Shown here: piece after piece, positions 46,003 to 56,583 of the stretch | Layout of the letters: the number at the start of each line of letters is the position of its first letter | Numbering within the stretch: position 1 is the first letter of the stretch | Source: Zychaea mexicana | Taxonomy: Eukaryota > Mucoromycota > Mucoromycetes > Mucorales > Lichtheimiaceae | Direction: 5' to 3' | DNA: 64,000 bases | NCBI RefSeq assembly: GCF_025766255.1 | Contig: NW_026516683.1 | Span: 310,001-374,000, forward strand | Position numbers and translations under genes: made by a program | The notes under the pieces: generated by a model | What the model saw: the letters and a program-made list of their open reading frames with translations, nothing else | Told to the model about the DNA's origin: nothing | The model's database searches: none

Positions 46003-46242
46003 CTGCTTTACATCAAAGTACATAGTAATAAGTAATAAACACAGCAACAACAGCAACAACAACGGCAAGACACCTTTTTCTCAATATTCTACCACCATTA
46101 GTTCTTGTGTATATCTTTCTTCATACAAAAAACCACCAGCCATTTTTACCCTCCCTTCCTATCCTTTTTAGGCGTTCTCCTTCTTGTCCCTCGCTCTATC
46201 CACTTTATATAGCTACCGTTGTTGCTTTTCTAATAATAAACC

Positions 46243-47731
46243 ATGCATTGTCTACCACCAGTTGTACGTACAGAAGCTGGGGCAAGGCGAGGCAAAAAGA
46301 AACCCCGTGCTTCACTCGCTGAACCTGTCAAACTCAAAGAAAGCGGGGCGCGACGGATGTTATTGCACGAGCACCGGGTTAATATAGGCCAATTCGGCTG
46401 TAAGAAAAATCGTCCTATGCGCCGTTTTTTATTCCTTTGCTCCGGTGTTCTATGCTTTGCTGCCTATATATATAATAGACGTTCCTTTCAGTCAACATCA
46501 CCACAACTTATTACAATGGAGCATCCGTACAATCAAATTCTCTTGTTTGGAGTAGGTCTTGCCTCATTCCCGTCATCTCGATCCTTTTCAAAAAGACAGG
46601 AGATTGAAATCAACTGACAGTTCCCACTTGTTTTTCTAATAGGACTCGATTACTCAGGTACGGTATTTTTTCCCACTTTCACCAGTCGAACTTGATTGAC
46701 AAGAAGATTTTTAATGGATCTCGTGTTTCATACATACACTAGTTCAGTTTTGACACAGAACTTCGCGGCTTTGGTGCAAGCCTTGCCAACGTAAGGAGCC
46801 TTTCTCTTTCTGCCCGGCAGCTTTGGTCTACTGGATGGGAAGCAAATAAATATATTCGATCAATCTATCACTTTTTATAGGCTTATCAACGCAAAGTCGA
46901 TGTTGTCAACCGTGGATTTTCAGGTAAATTGGTGCAGGACCGAAGAATATTTTCACTACCATGGCTAACTAACATAACACATACACCACTAGGATATAAC
47001 ACTGAATGGGCATTGCCAATCCTGCGTCAGCTTCTACCCACACTTGAGAAACAAAAACATACGTCCGCCAAAGTATTGTTGGCCACCATCTTTCTGGGCG
47101 CGAACGACTCGGCGTTACCATTTGCTTTGCAACATGTTCCGCTGGACAAGTTCAAGGCCAACCTCAATGCGATGCTCTCTATGATCCAATCGCCTGACTC
47201 GTCTACGTATAACCCCGAGCTACGCTTGATACTAATCACACCCCCACCGCTCAATGAAGTACAATGGAAAAAGCGCTGTGATGATCAAGGCGGACCTCTA
47301 AACCGGACATGGGAGTATTCGAGAGATTATGCACAGGCCGTGCGCGACGTGGCGCAGGAACACAAAGTTGTTGTTGCGGATTTGTGGCAAACGTTGATGG
47401 ATTTCGGTACGGATCATATGGCCGAGTATCTTTTGGATGGTTTGCACTTGAATGCAAAAGGAAATCAGGTATACACCGTGTTCTTATCCTTCAAATAGAT
47501 TTATAATGCGAGGGCGTAAGCTCCCGGATTTGATGGGGGTCTTTTTTGTACTGTTAGGAATTGATTTATAACATTGCAAAATAGGTCATGTATGAATTGT
47601 TAATCGAAACGATCAAACGACATTTCCCCGAAATTCACCCTGACAACCTTGAAATGGAGCTGCCAGGCTTCCGAGACCTTCCAAGAGAAAACTTTGATGA
47701 CTTGTTACAGTTCCGTCTGTTGAGAAAATAA
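46243..47731 (+). CDS. IAH1: GDSL/SGNH esterase, isoamyl acetate-hydrolysing type (IAH1-like)
   Basis: Six exons: 46243-46551, 46643-46657, 46743-46790, 46881-46923, 46993-47468, 47585-47731, giving 345 aa. It hydrolyses short acyl esters with a Ser-Asp-His triad. All SGNH blocks are present: FGDSITQ (nucleophile Ser, coded mostly by a 15-nt microexon), GFGASLAN, FLGANDS (the N of SGNH), and LLDGLHLNAKG with Asp and His. The core from MEHPYNQILLFG (46516) has about 254 aa, like yeast Iah1. The upstream ~91 codons are extra: a Lys/Arg-rich stretch, then MRRFLFLCSGVLCFAAYIY, a likely membrane anchor. If translation begins at 46243 or at the in-frame MRRF codon, the enzyme would be membrane-bound rather than soluble. 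It lies 573 bp upstream of a BAHD acyltransferase on the same strand. Confidence 0.92.
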
Positions 47732-48304
47732 ATATTATGATTAGGAAGAAACAGGATATAGCAAAAAGGGCATTCTTGGAGTGGCCATGCTTTATGCTTA
47801 GTGGTACTACTGCTCCCAGGTATAAACGATTTGTTTCTATGTCAATACAGTACTAGCAGTTGCGATGGTATCTGTCATCTTGTGGCTTTCTGCTATTTGT
47901 TTGCTGCTCCAGCCACAGGTTTACGTAGACTGGCCTGTCATGTAGACAGTATGTATGCACTACTAGCTAATATCAGTCAGAATTGTAATACACACCAAAC
48001 ACTAAACATTCTGTACACAAATGCACGATAAATGCATATCAATATGGTCTGATCAAGGATTGACCTCGCTACAAACAAACAAAAACAAAGTTTTTACCGA
48101 GCTTATAGCACGCCAATTTCGTCCTTTTTTTTTTCTTTTTAATTCATTGCTATTATATGTATAATACGAAAGCAAGCAAACTCTAAGCTTGAAACGCTTC
48201 TCTAGTGTGAGCAAGATCCGTACAATAGGAAAGATCCGAATACGTTTCTTTTTCTTTTCTTTTATCTCTCTTTTCTCTTTGCTATACTGGCGTTTTCTTT
48301 GTAA
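47732..48304. other. intergenic region between esterase and acyltransferase
   Basis: No coding sequence is supported. It holds the esterase 3' UTR and a T/C-rich promoter stretch (48120-48300) before the next ATG. Confidence 0.4.
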
Positions 48305-49800
48305 ATGAATATTAGTCAACAGCCACATATCGAACCGACCTTTCGAACATGGGTTACACCATCCACGTCGACCTTGTGCGAGGATCGTGTCCAACTATCT
48401 GACTGGGACGTTGTCATGTTCAAGTCGTATACGCCAATCCTCTTGTTCTACACGAATCCAGACAAAGATCCGGAATTTATGAGCACGCAAGCGCTGACAC
48501 AATCACTTGCTGACGTGCTTGTTGAATTCTATCCACTCGCAGGGCGTTTGATAGACGTTGGCCAAGGTCGCGATGCAATTGAATGCAACGACGCAGGCGT
48601 ATTATTCCAAGAAGCTAAATACTACAGCAGCTTAGAAGAGTTTCAACAAGACGGATACCTACCCAGTCAGATGGACTATCATCGCATGTTCCCCATCCAC
48701 TTTTACACAAAGTACTCTGACCCTCTGGTGGCAGTGCAAGTGACCCGGTTTACAGACGGTGGCGTGGCATTAGGCATCATGATCCTCCATAAAATCGCAG
48801 ACAAGTATTCGCAGTGCCTATTTCTAGACGCATGGTGTAAACAAGCACGTGGTGTTGCTTACAACAAGGCGACATATGATCGAAGTTTGGTAGCTGTACC
48901 TCCCAACGTGGCCGTCACCGACGAAGTACTGGATTATTATCGCGATGAACATCGAATTAGCGGGGAAGATCATGATATCAGGATCAATCCTGATCAGCCA
49001 AAATATGCACGAACAGCACCGGATGGACCGATGCCGCTCAAATCTGTCATTCTGGAATTCTATTCGGATGGATTGCATCAGTGTAAACGCGACGCCCATA
49101 CACCGGATATGATCAAGAACAAGATCTGGTTGTCGACCAAGGATGCTCTGTTTGCCATGCTCTTTAGGGCAATTGTTAGGTCGCGTGACGTATCACCTGA
49201 TGAAGCTGTCAACATGATCATGGGGATAAACGGTCGATCAAAAATGAAGGGCCTGGACTTGTATTTTGGCAATTGGATGGTGTAAGTAACTTGTAGAAAT
49301 GCATATACAGTCTCATGTTCTCAACAGCAATCCCTATTTTTCTTTGTGTGCATGGACTCATCTATGCAAAAAGGACGCGCGCAATGTCATTGACCAAGCA
49401 AGAAGTGGCCGAAACCAAATTGGTGGATACAGCCATTGCGTTTCGACAACAAATGGCAACGCTCAAGGCATCGTTGTTCCACGGCATCAGCAAGCTCTAC
49501 ACGATCCATCAAGACATGACTGTACATTATTTGTGCTACCAGCCCAATTCCAGTACGCATTTGACAGTCAGTGATGCAAGCATGCTACCATACTGGCGAC
49601 TCGACTTTGGATTTGGCAAACCGGATCGGGTCAGAGGGTATATTACTGCAGGCGGTGATGGATGTCTTGTGTTGTTTGGTCGCAGTGATCAGGCCAAAGG
49701 CGCCATGTTTGATGTTCAGATACAAATGGACACGGAATCCATGCGACGGTTTGTGGACGATCCTGATATTATAAAGTATACCCGTCAAGTCTTGTGCTAG
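48305..49800 (+). CDS. BAHD-family acyltransferase
   Basis: Two exons (48305-49281, 49374-49800; 92-nt intron) give 467 aa, typical for the family. BAHD enzymes move an acyl group from acyl-CoA to an alcohol or amine, in the cytosol. The N-terminus has LSDWDVVMFKSYTPILLFY and LVEFYPLAGRL. The catalytic HxxxD is HKIAD, near residue 163. YFGNWMV is joined by splicing to TRAMSLTKQE, which matches the usual YFGN block. The structural DFGWG motif appears as DFGFGKPDRV near the C-terminus. The acyl acceptor cannot be told. The neighbouring GDSL esterase could act on the same ester class, but this is only a context argument. Confidence 0.93.
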
Positions 49801-50198
49801 CCTTCTTAGACTCCTTTATTTCGCGAAAGCAGATTTTAGTATTACTATCGTTATCATTATCCTTGATTTTAATTTCTTTTATATAATAATAATAATAATA
49901 ATAATATTTTCAACACTAATATATGCTGATATATATAATTTTTGTATTACTATTAGTTCGATTGAAGTATACTCGTGGAAATAAAAGATTGCCTTACAGA
50001 ATTAGTGTACAGAAAAATACTGGGAAAGTGTGTGTGTGTGTATGGTATGCAATTAAACAAGAGTAGTAGCGGGGTGATGTTGAGTTTAGAAAGTGTAAAA
50101 ACAAGGAGGAGGGTATCATGCACGTAATTGCTGAGAAAGAAAAAAAAAGCTTAAAGTTCATCAACCATCGTTGGAGGCAGACAACGGCAAATGGGCGA
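49801..50198. other. convergent intergenic region with (AAT)n microsatellite
   Basis: It lies between the convergent acyltransferase and kinase genes. It contains about eight AAT units at 49883-49905 and a (GT)n stretch at 50030-50041. No coding sequence. Confidence 0.5.
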
Positions 50199-52118
50199 TC
50201 ATACGGACTTGTTCGACTCCTTGCCGCCGCCAGCAACCAGCGTGATAACATCACAATCGTCCTCATCGACATCGCAATTGGCTGCTGGCATATAACCTTG
50301 GCCACGATACTTTGCGTTGTCGATATGCTCGTTCAATGCACCACCGATTCTTCGCAAAAGTCGCGTTTCGCTGTTGATGTTTTTCCCTGCTGCTGCTGCT
50401 GCTGCTGTTGCTCCTCCCTCCCCTAATTCGCGACGGCTGCTGCTAGTATTGATCTCCGCCGAGGACTCGATCGAAATGTCGTCATGGCAACTTGGATTGG
50501 TACTACCACCACTGCTACTATTTCGGCGTCGATGAGGCTTTGCATTTCCTCCCCCGTACTGACCCCAACTTTCTTGCTTGGTACAATCAAATGGCAGGAA
50601 CTTTTCATCCAGCAATTGTCGTGCACGAGCCGCTTCGCTGTCCTGATCGCTGTCTGCCAACGTTGATTTTGATGCGCGTTTCCGTGCCCGCAAAGGTTCG
50701 CCGTCTAATAACAACTCCTCGAGCTCGTGTACAGCGTCAAAATTAGACTCGTCTTTCTATTTTTCCAAAGTCAGTTCAAAAAAAAAGTCTAACCTTCCTT
50801 TCTCACTCCTTCCGAAAGTTGACCAAGCCCAAAACTTACACTGGGGGTGAAAGGGGGTGTGGCTTCTTTTCTCTCGAGTTTATGCCAGTCCATCTTGTCG
50901 AACCATGGATGTTCTTTAAACTGCACAAACCCTCCTTGACCACAGCCTATCCGTTGAAACGGCGTTCGATCGAGCAGCTGATCACGAAAAAAAGAACAAA
51001 AAGTCAGCTCATCGCAAACCGGCGCTTGATAATTATATTAAAAAAAACCACCCATCACTAGCTTTTATTACCTTGGTAACTAGATCAATGCAGTCATCAG
51101 ACACCAGTTCATGTGCATTGTCAGGGAACTCCAAGGGCTCATTCAATATCGATTCGACCAGTTCTTCGTTTGTGTTGCCTTTAAATGGCCGCTGTATTGT
51201 CCAAAGCAACACGGATGATTAGTCACTTATGAGCCTGTCACTCTTCTCGCACTGCGGGTCCTTTTGTGTGACAACCGAAATAATAGTAAAAAGAGCTCAC
51301 TCTGCCGAAAAGAAGTTCGTAGGCTAAAACTCCCAGACTCCACCAGTCGACCGACGTTGCATAACCTCGTTTGTCGAGAATCTCGGGTGCCATGTAGGCT
51401 AAAGATCCGGCCTTTGTCCACCTCAATGGTCGCTTGTCGTTGAATTGTGTGGCAATATTGAAATCGGAAAGATGAGCGTGGCCATTGCCGTCCAATAATA
51501 TATTGTCTGGTTTCACATCGCTATACGTTTTCGAGGGCAGGTTGGATATAAATTAGTCACGTTAGCTTGGTTTGCTATTGTTTTTTCCCGTTGTTATCTA
51601 TTACCGATGAGCAATACGTCGCCGATGCAAATAGGATAAAGACAAGGCGATTTCGGCCACGTAGAATCGCACTTGTAATTCGCCCAGGGGACCATAGCGT
51701 TCCAACTGGAAGCGCAGATCGCCACCGAGCATAAGGTCCAAGACCATGAACAGATGGTCGTCATCCTGGAAGGCATACCGAAGATTCACTACGAGAGGAT
51801 AGTCGATACGTTCCAGTAAACGGCGTTCTGCGACCATGTTGTTGGCAGCTCGTACTTCGACACAGCGGCTCTTGTTTATACATTTCAGTGCATACTCTTG
51901 AAGTGTGCCTTTGTGTTGCACTTGATGCACTTTGCCGAAGGCACCCTTGCCAATAACTCGTATCAAATAGAAATGGAACAGTTCGACTACAAGATGACGA
52001 TTGCCGTGAATATCTCTTTTGATAAGCTGGTGGTGGTGCGGGTGGATATATGTATGCGTATGTGTATACCTTCGTGGGCAAAGTCGACTTCATCTGGTTT
52101 ACAGCAAACACCGCCCAT
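50199..52118 (-). CDS. YANK/STK32-type AGC serine/threonine kinase
   Basis: Six exons on the minus strand: 52118-52070, 52013-51605, 51520-51301, 51191-51072, 50977-50840, 50756-50199, giving 497 aa. The N-terminus MGGVCCKPDEVDF fits N-myristoylation at Gly2 with palmitoylation at the two Cys, as expected for this family. The kinase domain covers about 30-300: GKGAFGKV, YALKCINK (VAIK Lys), FMVLDLMLGGDLRFQLE, HRDVKPDN (split by an intron), SDFNIAT in place of DFG (DFN is the YANK signature), YMAPE, SVDWWSLGVLAYELLFGR. An AGC tail segment PPFTPS follows. The C-terminal ~170 residues are Ser/Ala/Glu-rich and disordered. It is likely a membrane-tethered signalling kinase; substrates are unknown. 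Confidence 0.95.
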
Positions 52119-52801
52119 TTGGAATGCTTATGACGAATATGATGCTTAAAAGGAAGAAAAGGTGTGGTGTGTGTTTGTGGGCGATGAGTTGCAGGTAATA
52201 CCAAGATGTCAATTTGGTGTTTTTAATTTAGTTTCGTCGGTTACTGTAGCAAGGCACGCCCATTTGTGGGAGATAACTCCGCTCGCGCATCGCGCAGGTC
52301 TCTCTCGAAAGGGCTAAACATTAAACCCCATCTGCTTTTACTACATGCAGTCTTCTGTTACTACTACACAGCTTTTCATGCTACCCTTCCTCACACACAC
52401 ACACACCCCTTAGCTGTTACGTGCTCCCCATTCGGTACTTGAGTACCACTTACTCACATTCATGCTGCTGCTCTTCTTCTTCACCTTCCACCCCATGTAC
52501 TTCACGTGAAGCATAAGGATGGCGTATGCCTCCCCTTTCGAGCATGTTCCCGCGTTGTACAGTCCTTTTAAAAAGTAAAGTCGCTGATTTTCGAGTTTGA
52601 AGTCGTGCACGTTCAGCAATGGTGTCGGCTGATCCACCAGTGAATTCGTGTTCGCATGTGATGAATCTCGTTTATTTTTAGTTGTCGCTTAGTAAAATAT
52701 CTTTGCAATTATTATATAGAAGAAGGTGGCCATCCTCGGTGTATCTTTTTTTACTTCTTTTTTCCTATTTACAATTTATTTTATAGACATATAAAAGGAG
52801 T
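52119..52801. other. intergenic region between kinase and mariner relic
   Basis: It is the kinase promoter side. A 75-codon minus frame at 52410-52637 (FKLENQRLYFLKGLYNAG, YAILMLHVKYMGWKVKK) looks somewhat protein-like but lacks an ATG and a partner exon, so I leave it as unproven. Confidence 0.35.
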
Positions 52802-54046
52802 ATGCAATTTCTGTATGAAAATGGACCAGGGCATGTCGTTGATGAGCACGGAGTGGAATCGATGGAGCTTTCAGTTGACGAGGAGTTATCCGCTATCGAA
52901 ACAATAAGTTCTTGTGCTCAATTCTTTATGAATAAACCTTCAGAAAGACGTCTAATCGTGCAATGCCTCCAACCAGAAGTTCAGAGAGATAATGATGTTG
53001 ATATGGACTTATCCAATAAACGACGCTATACGATTTACTCTGTTAGCGAGAAAACCAGATTTTTCCACCTTTTTTTACTAAATGCTTTTGGTGCTGCAAG
53101 GCGATTAGGTATTCATGTTCGCGCAGCCCAGAGATGGGTCAAACGATATTATGAGATCCTGAAAGCATTTGCGAGAGGAAGAATCAGGTCGTCTTTGTAT
53201 CCTTGGAGATGAGCATAAACAATTTCTTTAGATTATATTATAGATGAAATTCCTTCTGCGGTTGTAACTGAAGTGGTAGACAGTTTGGAGCAAAACTTTG
53301 TCAAATTCAATGTCTGTCGCAGAACTGTTTATAGTTTTATAAACGACGCAATGCAATCAGTCCATTAATCAGACACAGTTTCATCCTTTGGAAAGAAACA
53401 GCGAGGATAAGATTCAGCAAAGATATGACTGGGTCTAGGAGTGGCAACAAACTGACTTGGATTTTACCGCAAATTGTGTCTTCCTTAATGAATCTGCATT
53501 TCTTTCAATTTGAAACGAAGTATGGCTTGGTCAAAGAAGGGCACTCCTACAATAGTTACTGTGCCCACAACTAAAGCGAGTGCAACATCGATTTTAGGTG
53601 CAATATTTGCAACTGGCTTAATTAATGTTAGTTCAAGAGTTCCAAAACGCATCAAAAAGAGAAAGCTTGGAGGTGCTGCTGATGGCTATTAGCATAGGAG
53701 CGGTAACAGGCCACTATCTGAGTTCTTCAAAGGCAATCCTTGGTAAAATGGACAAATATCCCGCAATGAAGGGACATTACCTTGTTAAACGCTCCTATCC
53801 ATAACTCAACTAACATGGAAAGTATATCTTCACTCCCACGATGTCGATCTGTATAACTTATTTCCGCATTCTCCGGAACTGAATCCAATCGAGCAATTCT
53901 GGTCATCTGTCAAGAGCAAAGTGAAGCGAAATAACTTTTGGAAAAAAGAATCTCTCACAACTAGGATTAGTGCAGCATGCAATAGCTTATATTTTAGTGA
54001 CTTTATAGTCTTTATTTCTCACACTGTTAAATGCTTCAACAAGTGA
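52802..54046 (+). pseudogene. mariner/IS630-like DDE transposase, decayed
   Basis: An ATG at 52802 opens a 136-codon frame with the N-terminal helix-turn-helix part (KTRFFHLFLLNAFGAARRLG, AAQRWVKRYYEIL). Later pieces in shifting frames match the catalytic domain: DFTANCVFLNESAF, WSKKGTPTIVTVPTTKA, TSILGAIFATGLINVSSRVP, KGHYLVK, and finally SPELNPIEQFWSSVKSKVKR. In the second Asp block the expected Asp is Asn (FLNES). Several stops (for example after SAFLSI and after AADGY) and frameshifts separate the blocks. The gene is dead. No terminal inverted repeats were found. Confidence 0.8.
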
Positions 54047-54679
54047 CTTAACAAAGAATGGTTATAAAACGCGTTGTAAAAAAGATTGTTAAAAAGATAG
54101 GCAAAGTAAGGAAGGAAATTGATTGTCATTTAAAAAGAGACAGGTAAAGAGAACCAAAGAGAGGTACACTACGGGAAATTTGTCTCTGAAAATAAAACCA
54201 ACTACCAAAAAATCTAGATAGTCGTTATTATATCTCCAAAAAGCATACAGAGCATTTACAAATCAAATTAGCTCACCTATTACTGAGCCAATACAATCGG
54301 TGTCTCCAGGTATACAACGTACTTTGAAAATCAGAACTAATTCATTACAAGGCTTTTGTAAAGTGGCATATAAAAATCGGGGGAAGTATAGCTTTTGCAG
54401 GCTTTCTTACGTTCACCCGGTAGCCATTCAATCCGCCATCGTATACAGCGACTTCTTTCCTTGTGGGTCATTGGTATGCACATAACTGGATCAGTGCCAA
54501 TTGTCGAACACAGCATTTTGGGAATTTGGTTCGCGTAGGCAATAAACGGAGCGTACCAGGTTTCTTTGTGAGGTATTGCCAGATGACCTTTTTCAGAGCC
54601 GTACGGGAGATATCCAGGAAAGATTCAGTACAGAGGGGGATGATTGGTGATTTCCTTTTTTAATTTGGTCCAGTAGTAG
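54047..54679. other. gap between two transposon relics
   Basis: AT-rich sequence with no supported gene. Short frames such as 54463-54663 show no motif. It may contain the unrecognised mariner 3' terminus. Confidence 0.35.
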
Positions 54680-55075
54680 CTACTCGCTAGGTACCTCCAG
54701 TGCTGCTAGGAGTGTTGGGAGAAGTGCATCCTCTGGTAGATAGGTTGCCTGATGTATGAATTTTGCTTGTAGGATTGCTATGCGTTTGGCCATGCTGGGT
54801 AATTTCACGAGGTGACGCATTTTCTTGTTCGTTTCTGAGTTGAGGTGTGCGCCATATATCAGTCGAAGACATGTATTCTGAGCCTTTTCTAGGGTGTCTC
54901 ATTGGTTTTTTCTGTGAGAGGAAGAGGTGATTGCTACACTGTATTTCAGTTTTAGTCGTATAAATTGAGCGTATAGTCGGCTGGCCAACAATCGCGATAT
55001 TCCAGATGGTTTGAGGTCAATGTTGTTGAGGATTCATATGCTGGTTATGCCTGATGCGGTAATTTTAGTATACAG
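54680..55075 (-). pseudogene. LINE reverse-transcriptase C-terminal fragment
   Basis: A single minus-strand frame of 131 codons with two TGA stops reads LLASRLYAQFIRLKLKYSVA, KAQNTCLRLIYGAHLNSETN, MRHLVKLPSMAKRIAILQAK and LPEDALLPTLLAALE, ending in TAG. The AQN-LR-IYG and PSM-R-LQ-F-LP-DALL pattern is the region after the RT domain in other fungal LINEs. It is not the same subfamily as the intact LINE at 17973-23483, whose C-terminus differs. It is a dead 5'- and 3'-truncated relic. Confidence 0.65.
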
Positions 55076-55625
55076 TCACTAGGGGAAGTTGATGAAGTCA
55101 GTATACAGTATATGTCTATCATCTAGCCTATATAAGTTCAACAATTATATTTTATTATTTAAAGATTAACTTTTTAAAGTTTGACTTTGTCTTAAAGGTT
55201 ATATATACATTCTGTAAGTTTTAAATATAGTAGGCTGCACCTAACGTCATGGTGTATTCAAGGGTCCCACATCCGCAGAACCCAATTTGTCATATCTTAT
55301 AGGGGAATCGCATTCAAGGCTGAATAGCTCGCACCATATTCAATGTAGAATGGAGTACTACTAAATATCATCTGAAAGCCTGCAATGAGTGCTATCTAGT
55401 GATATACAGTTCATAGTGCTATGTACAATGTCCAGTATGTTATGACACTTTGAGAATTGGTACGTTTAAATTGGTATAGTGCTACACATCTTCCTTATAG
55501 AAAACGAAGCTTGTAGATCAACTTGGCACCCTCTCAGAATTTCAAAAATATGAATTTTGTTTTGATTGGCGGTTTGAATTGTATACGCTTATATCACGTT
55601 GAGAATTAGCCAAGTAGCCTACTAA
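55076..55625. other. AT-rich gap
   Basis: Nothing supported; it probably contains degraded transposon sequence. Confidence 0.3.
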
Positions 55626-55972
55626 GACATTTTCATTGAAGACGAGCAAGGAGAAGGCGATACAAGCACAATCGTAGCAGTGGATAGTGAAAGAGACGAC
55701 GAAGATGCCACTAGTGATAAAAGGGTGTATGGTAGCAGTAGTGAAGGTGAAGATAACGACGACAGTAAAAATGCTAGCAGTGATAGTGAAGAGGTGAAGA
55801 CCAAGTAGCCAGCAGTAGCAGCAATGATGAAGCTAATGAGACTGGCAACAAGAAAGACAATGGCAGTGCTACTGGCCCAGATGATTGCAGTGATAATGGA
55901 AAATGTCCCACAACTAAAAAGAATTGTAAAATAAAGCCGGAGCCTGCTTACGATGGGATACCTCACACGTAA
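55626..55972 (+). pseudogene. acidic Ser/Asp-rich coding relic with frameshift
   Basis: Frame 1 (55626-55808) reads DIFIEDEQGEGDTSTIVAVD, SERDDEDATSDK, SSSEGEDNDDSKNASSDSEE and then stops. Shifting frame just before the stop continues as EDQVASSSSNDEANETGNKK, PDDCSDNGKCPTTKKNCKIK, PEPAYDGIPHT and TAA. A single frameshift near 55790 thus splits one acidic protein segment. Compositionally it resembles a linker of a transposon or nuclear protein. The minus-strand ORF over the same bases is an artefact of the repeat. Confidence 0.45.
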
Positions 55973-56583
55973 CAGGAAGCTGTACAGCTCAAGTTTTAAC
56001 CGCAGTTAACAACAAGCTGTCGAGTATTAGAACTTGCCAACTGAGCGACCTTTTATCTAAATTTATACTCAAGGAATGCAAGCAAGATTCAATAAAGTAG
56101 CTCATATGCTTCAACATAGATGTGCTCCATTAAAAAATTAACTTACACCTTTAAAAATTGCATACCGTGAGCATTTTTCACGGAGATGAATACAGCGACT
56201 GGCTGTATGTACGACCTGATGTGCTTCCACATCATATCTTAACAGCAATATCCATATTGGCATGATACATAGCAACGAAAAGCCATTGACAACCAGCGAT
56301 TTGTTTTGTTTCATCTAATTTCATCAATACACTTTAAAAGCCTTTAGCAGCAAAAGCTATCTTATACACTATACGCAGGCAGTGATGATCTATTTCAGAT
56401 TACGCGTTGACAGCACAAATAAAAAGTATTTATGACACTGAAAAAAGGCTAAGATTCCGTGCCATTGCACTTTCTAATTCGGGCAATTTGACGCAGTCAT
56501 GTTGGCTGTCCCAAGCGGGGCTTTCTTGCATAGCGTTTTTTTACCTTCTTCATAATAATCAATTTTAAACTTATATCATTTTC
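55973..56583. other. gap with coding-like traces; TFIP11 promoter
   Basis: Traces of coding-like sequence occur near 56180-56260, possibly the continuation of the acidic relic. The last ~150 bases form the promoter and leader of TFIP11. No intact gene. Confidence 0.3.

Noticed and set aside
55622..55966. 114-codon hydrophobic minus-strand ORF
   Set aside because: It is the complement of an acidic Ser/Asp-rich plus-strand sequence, which automatically yields Ser/Leu/Val-rich antisense frames.
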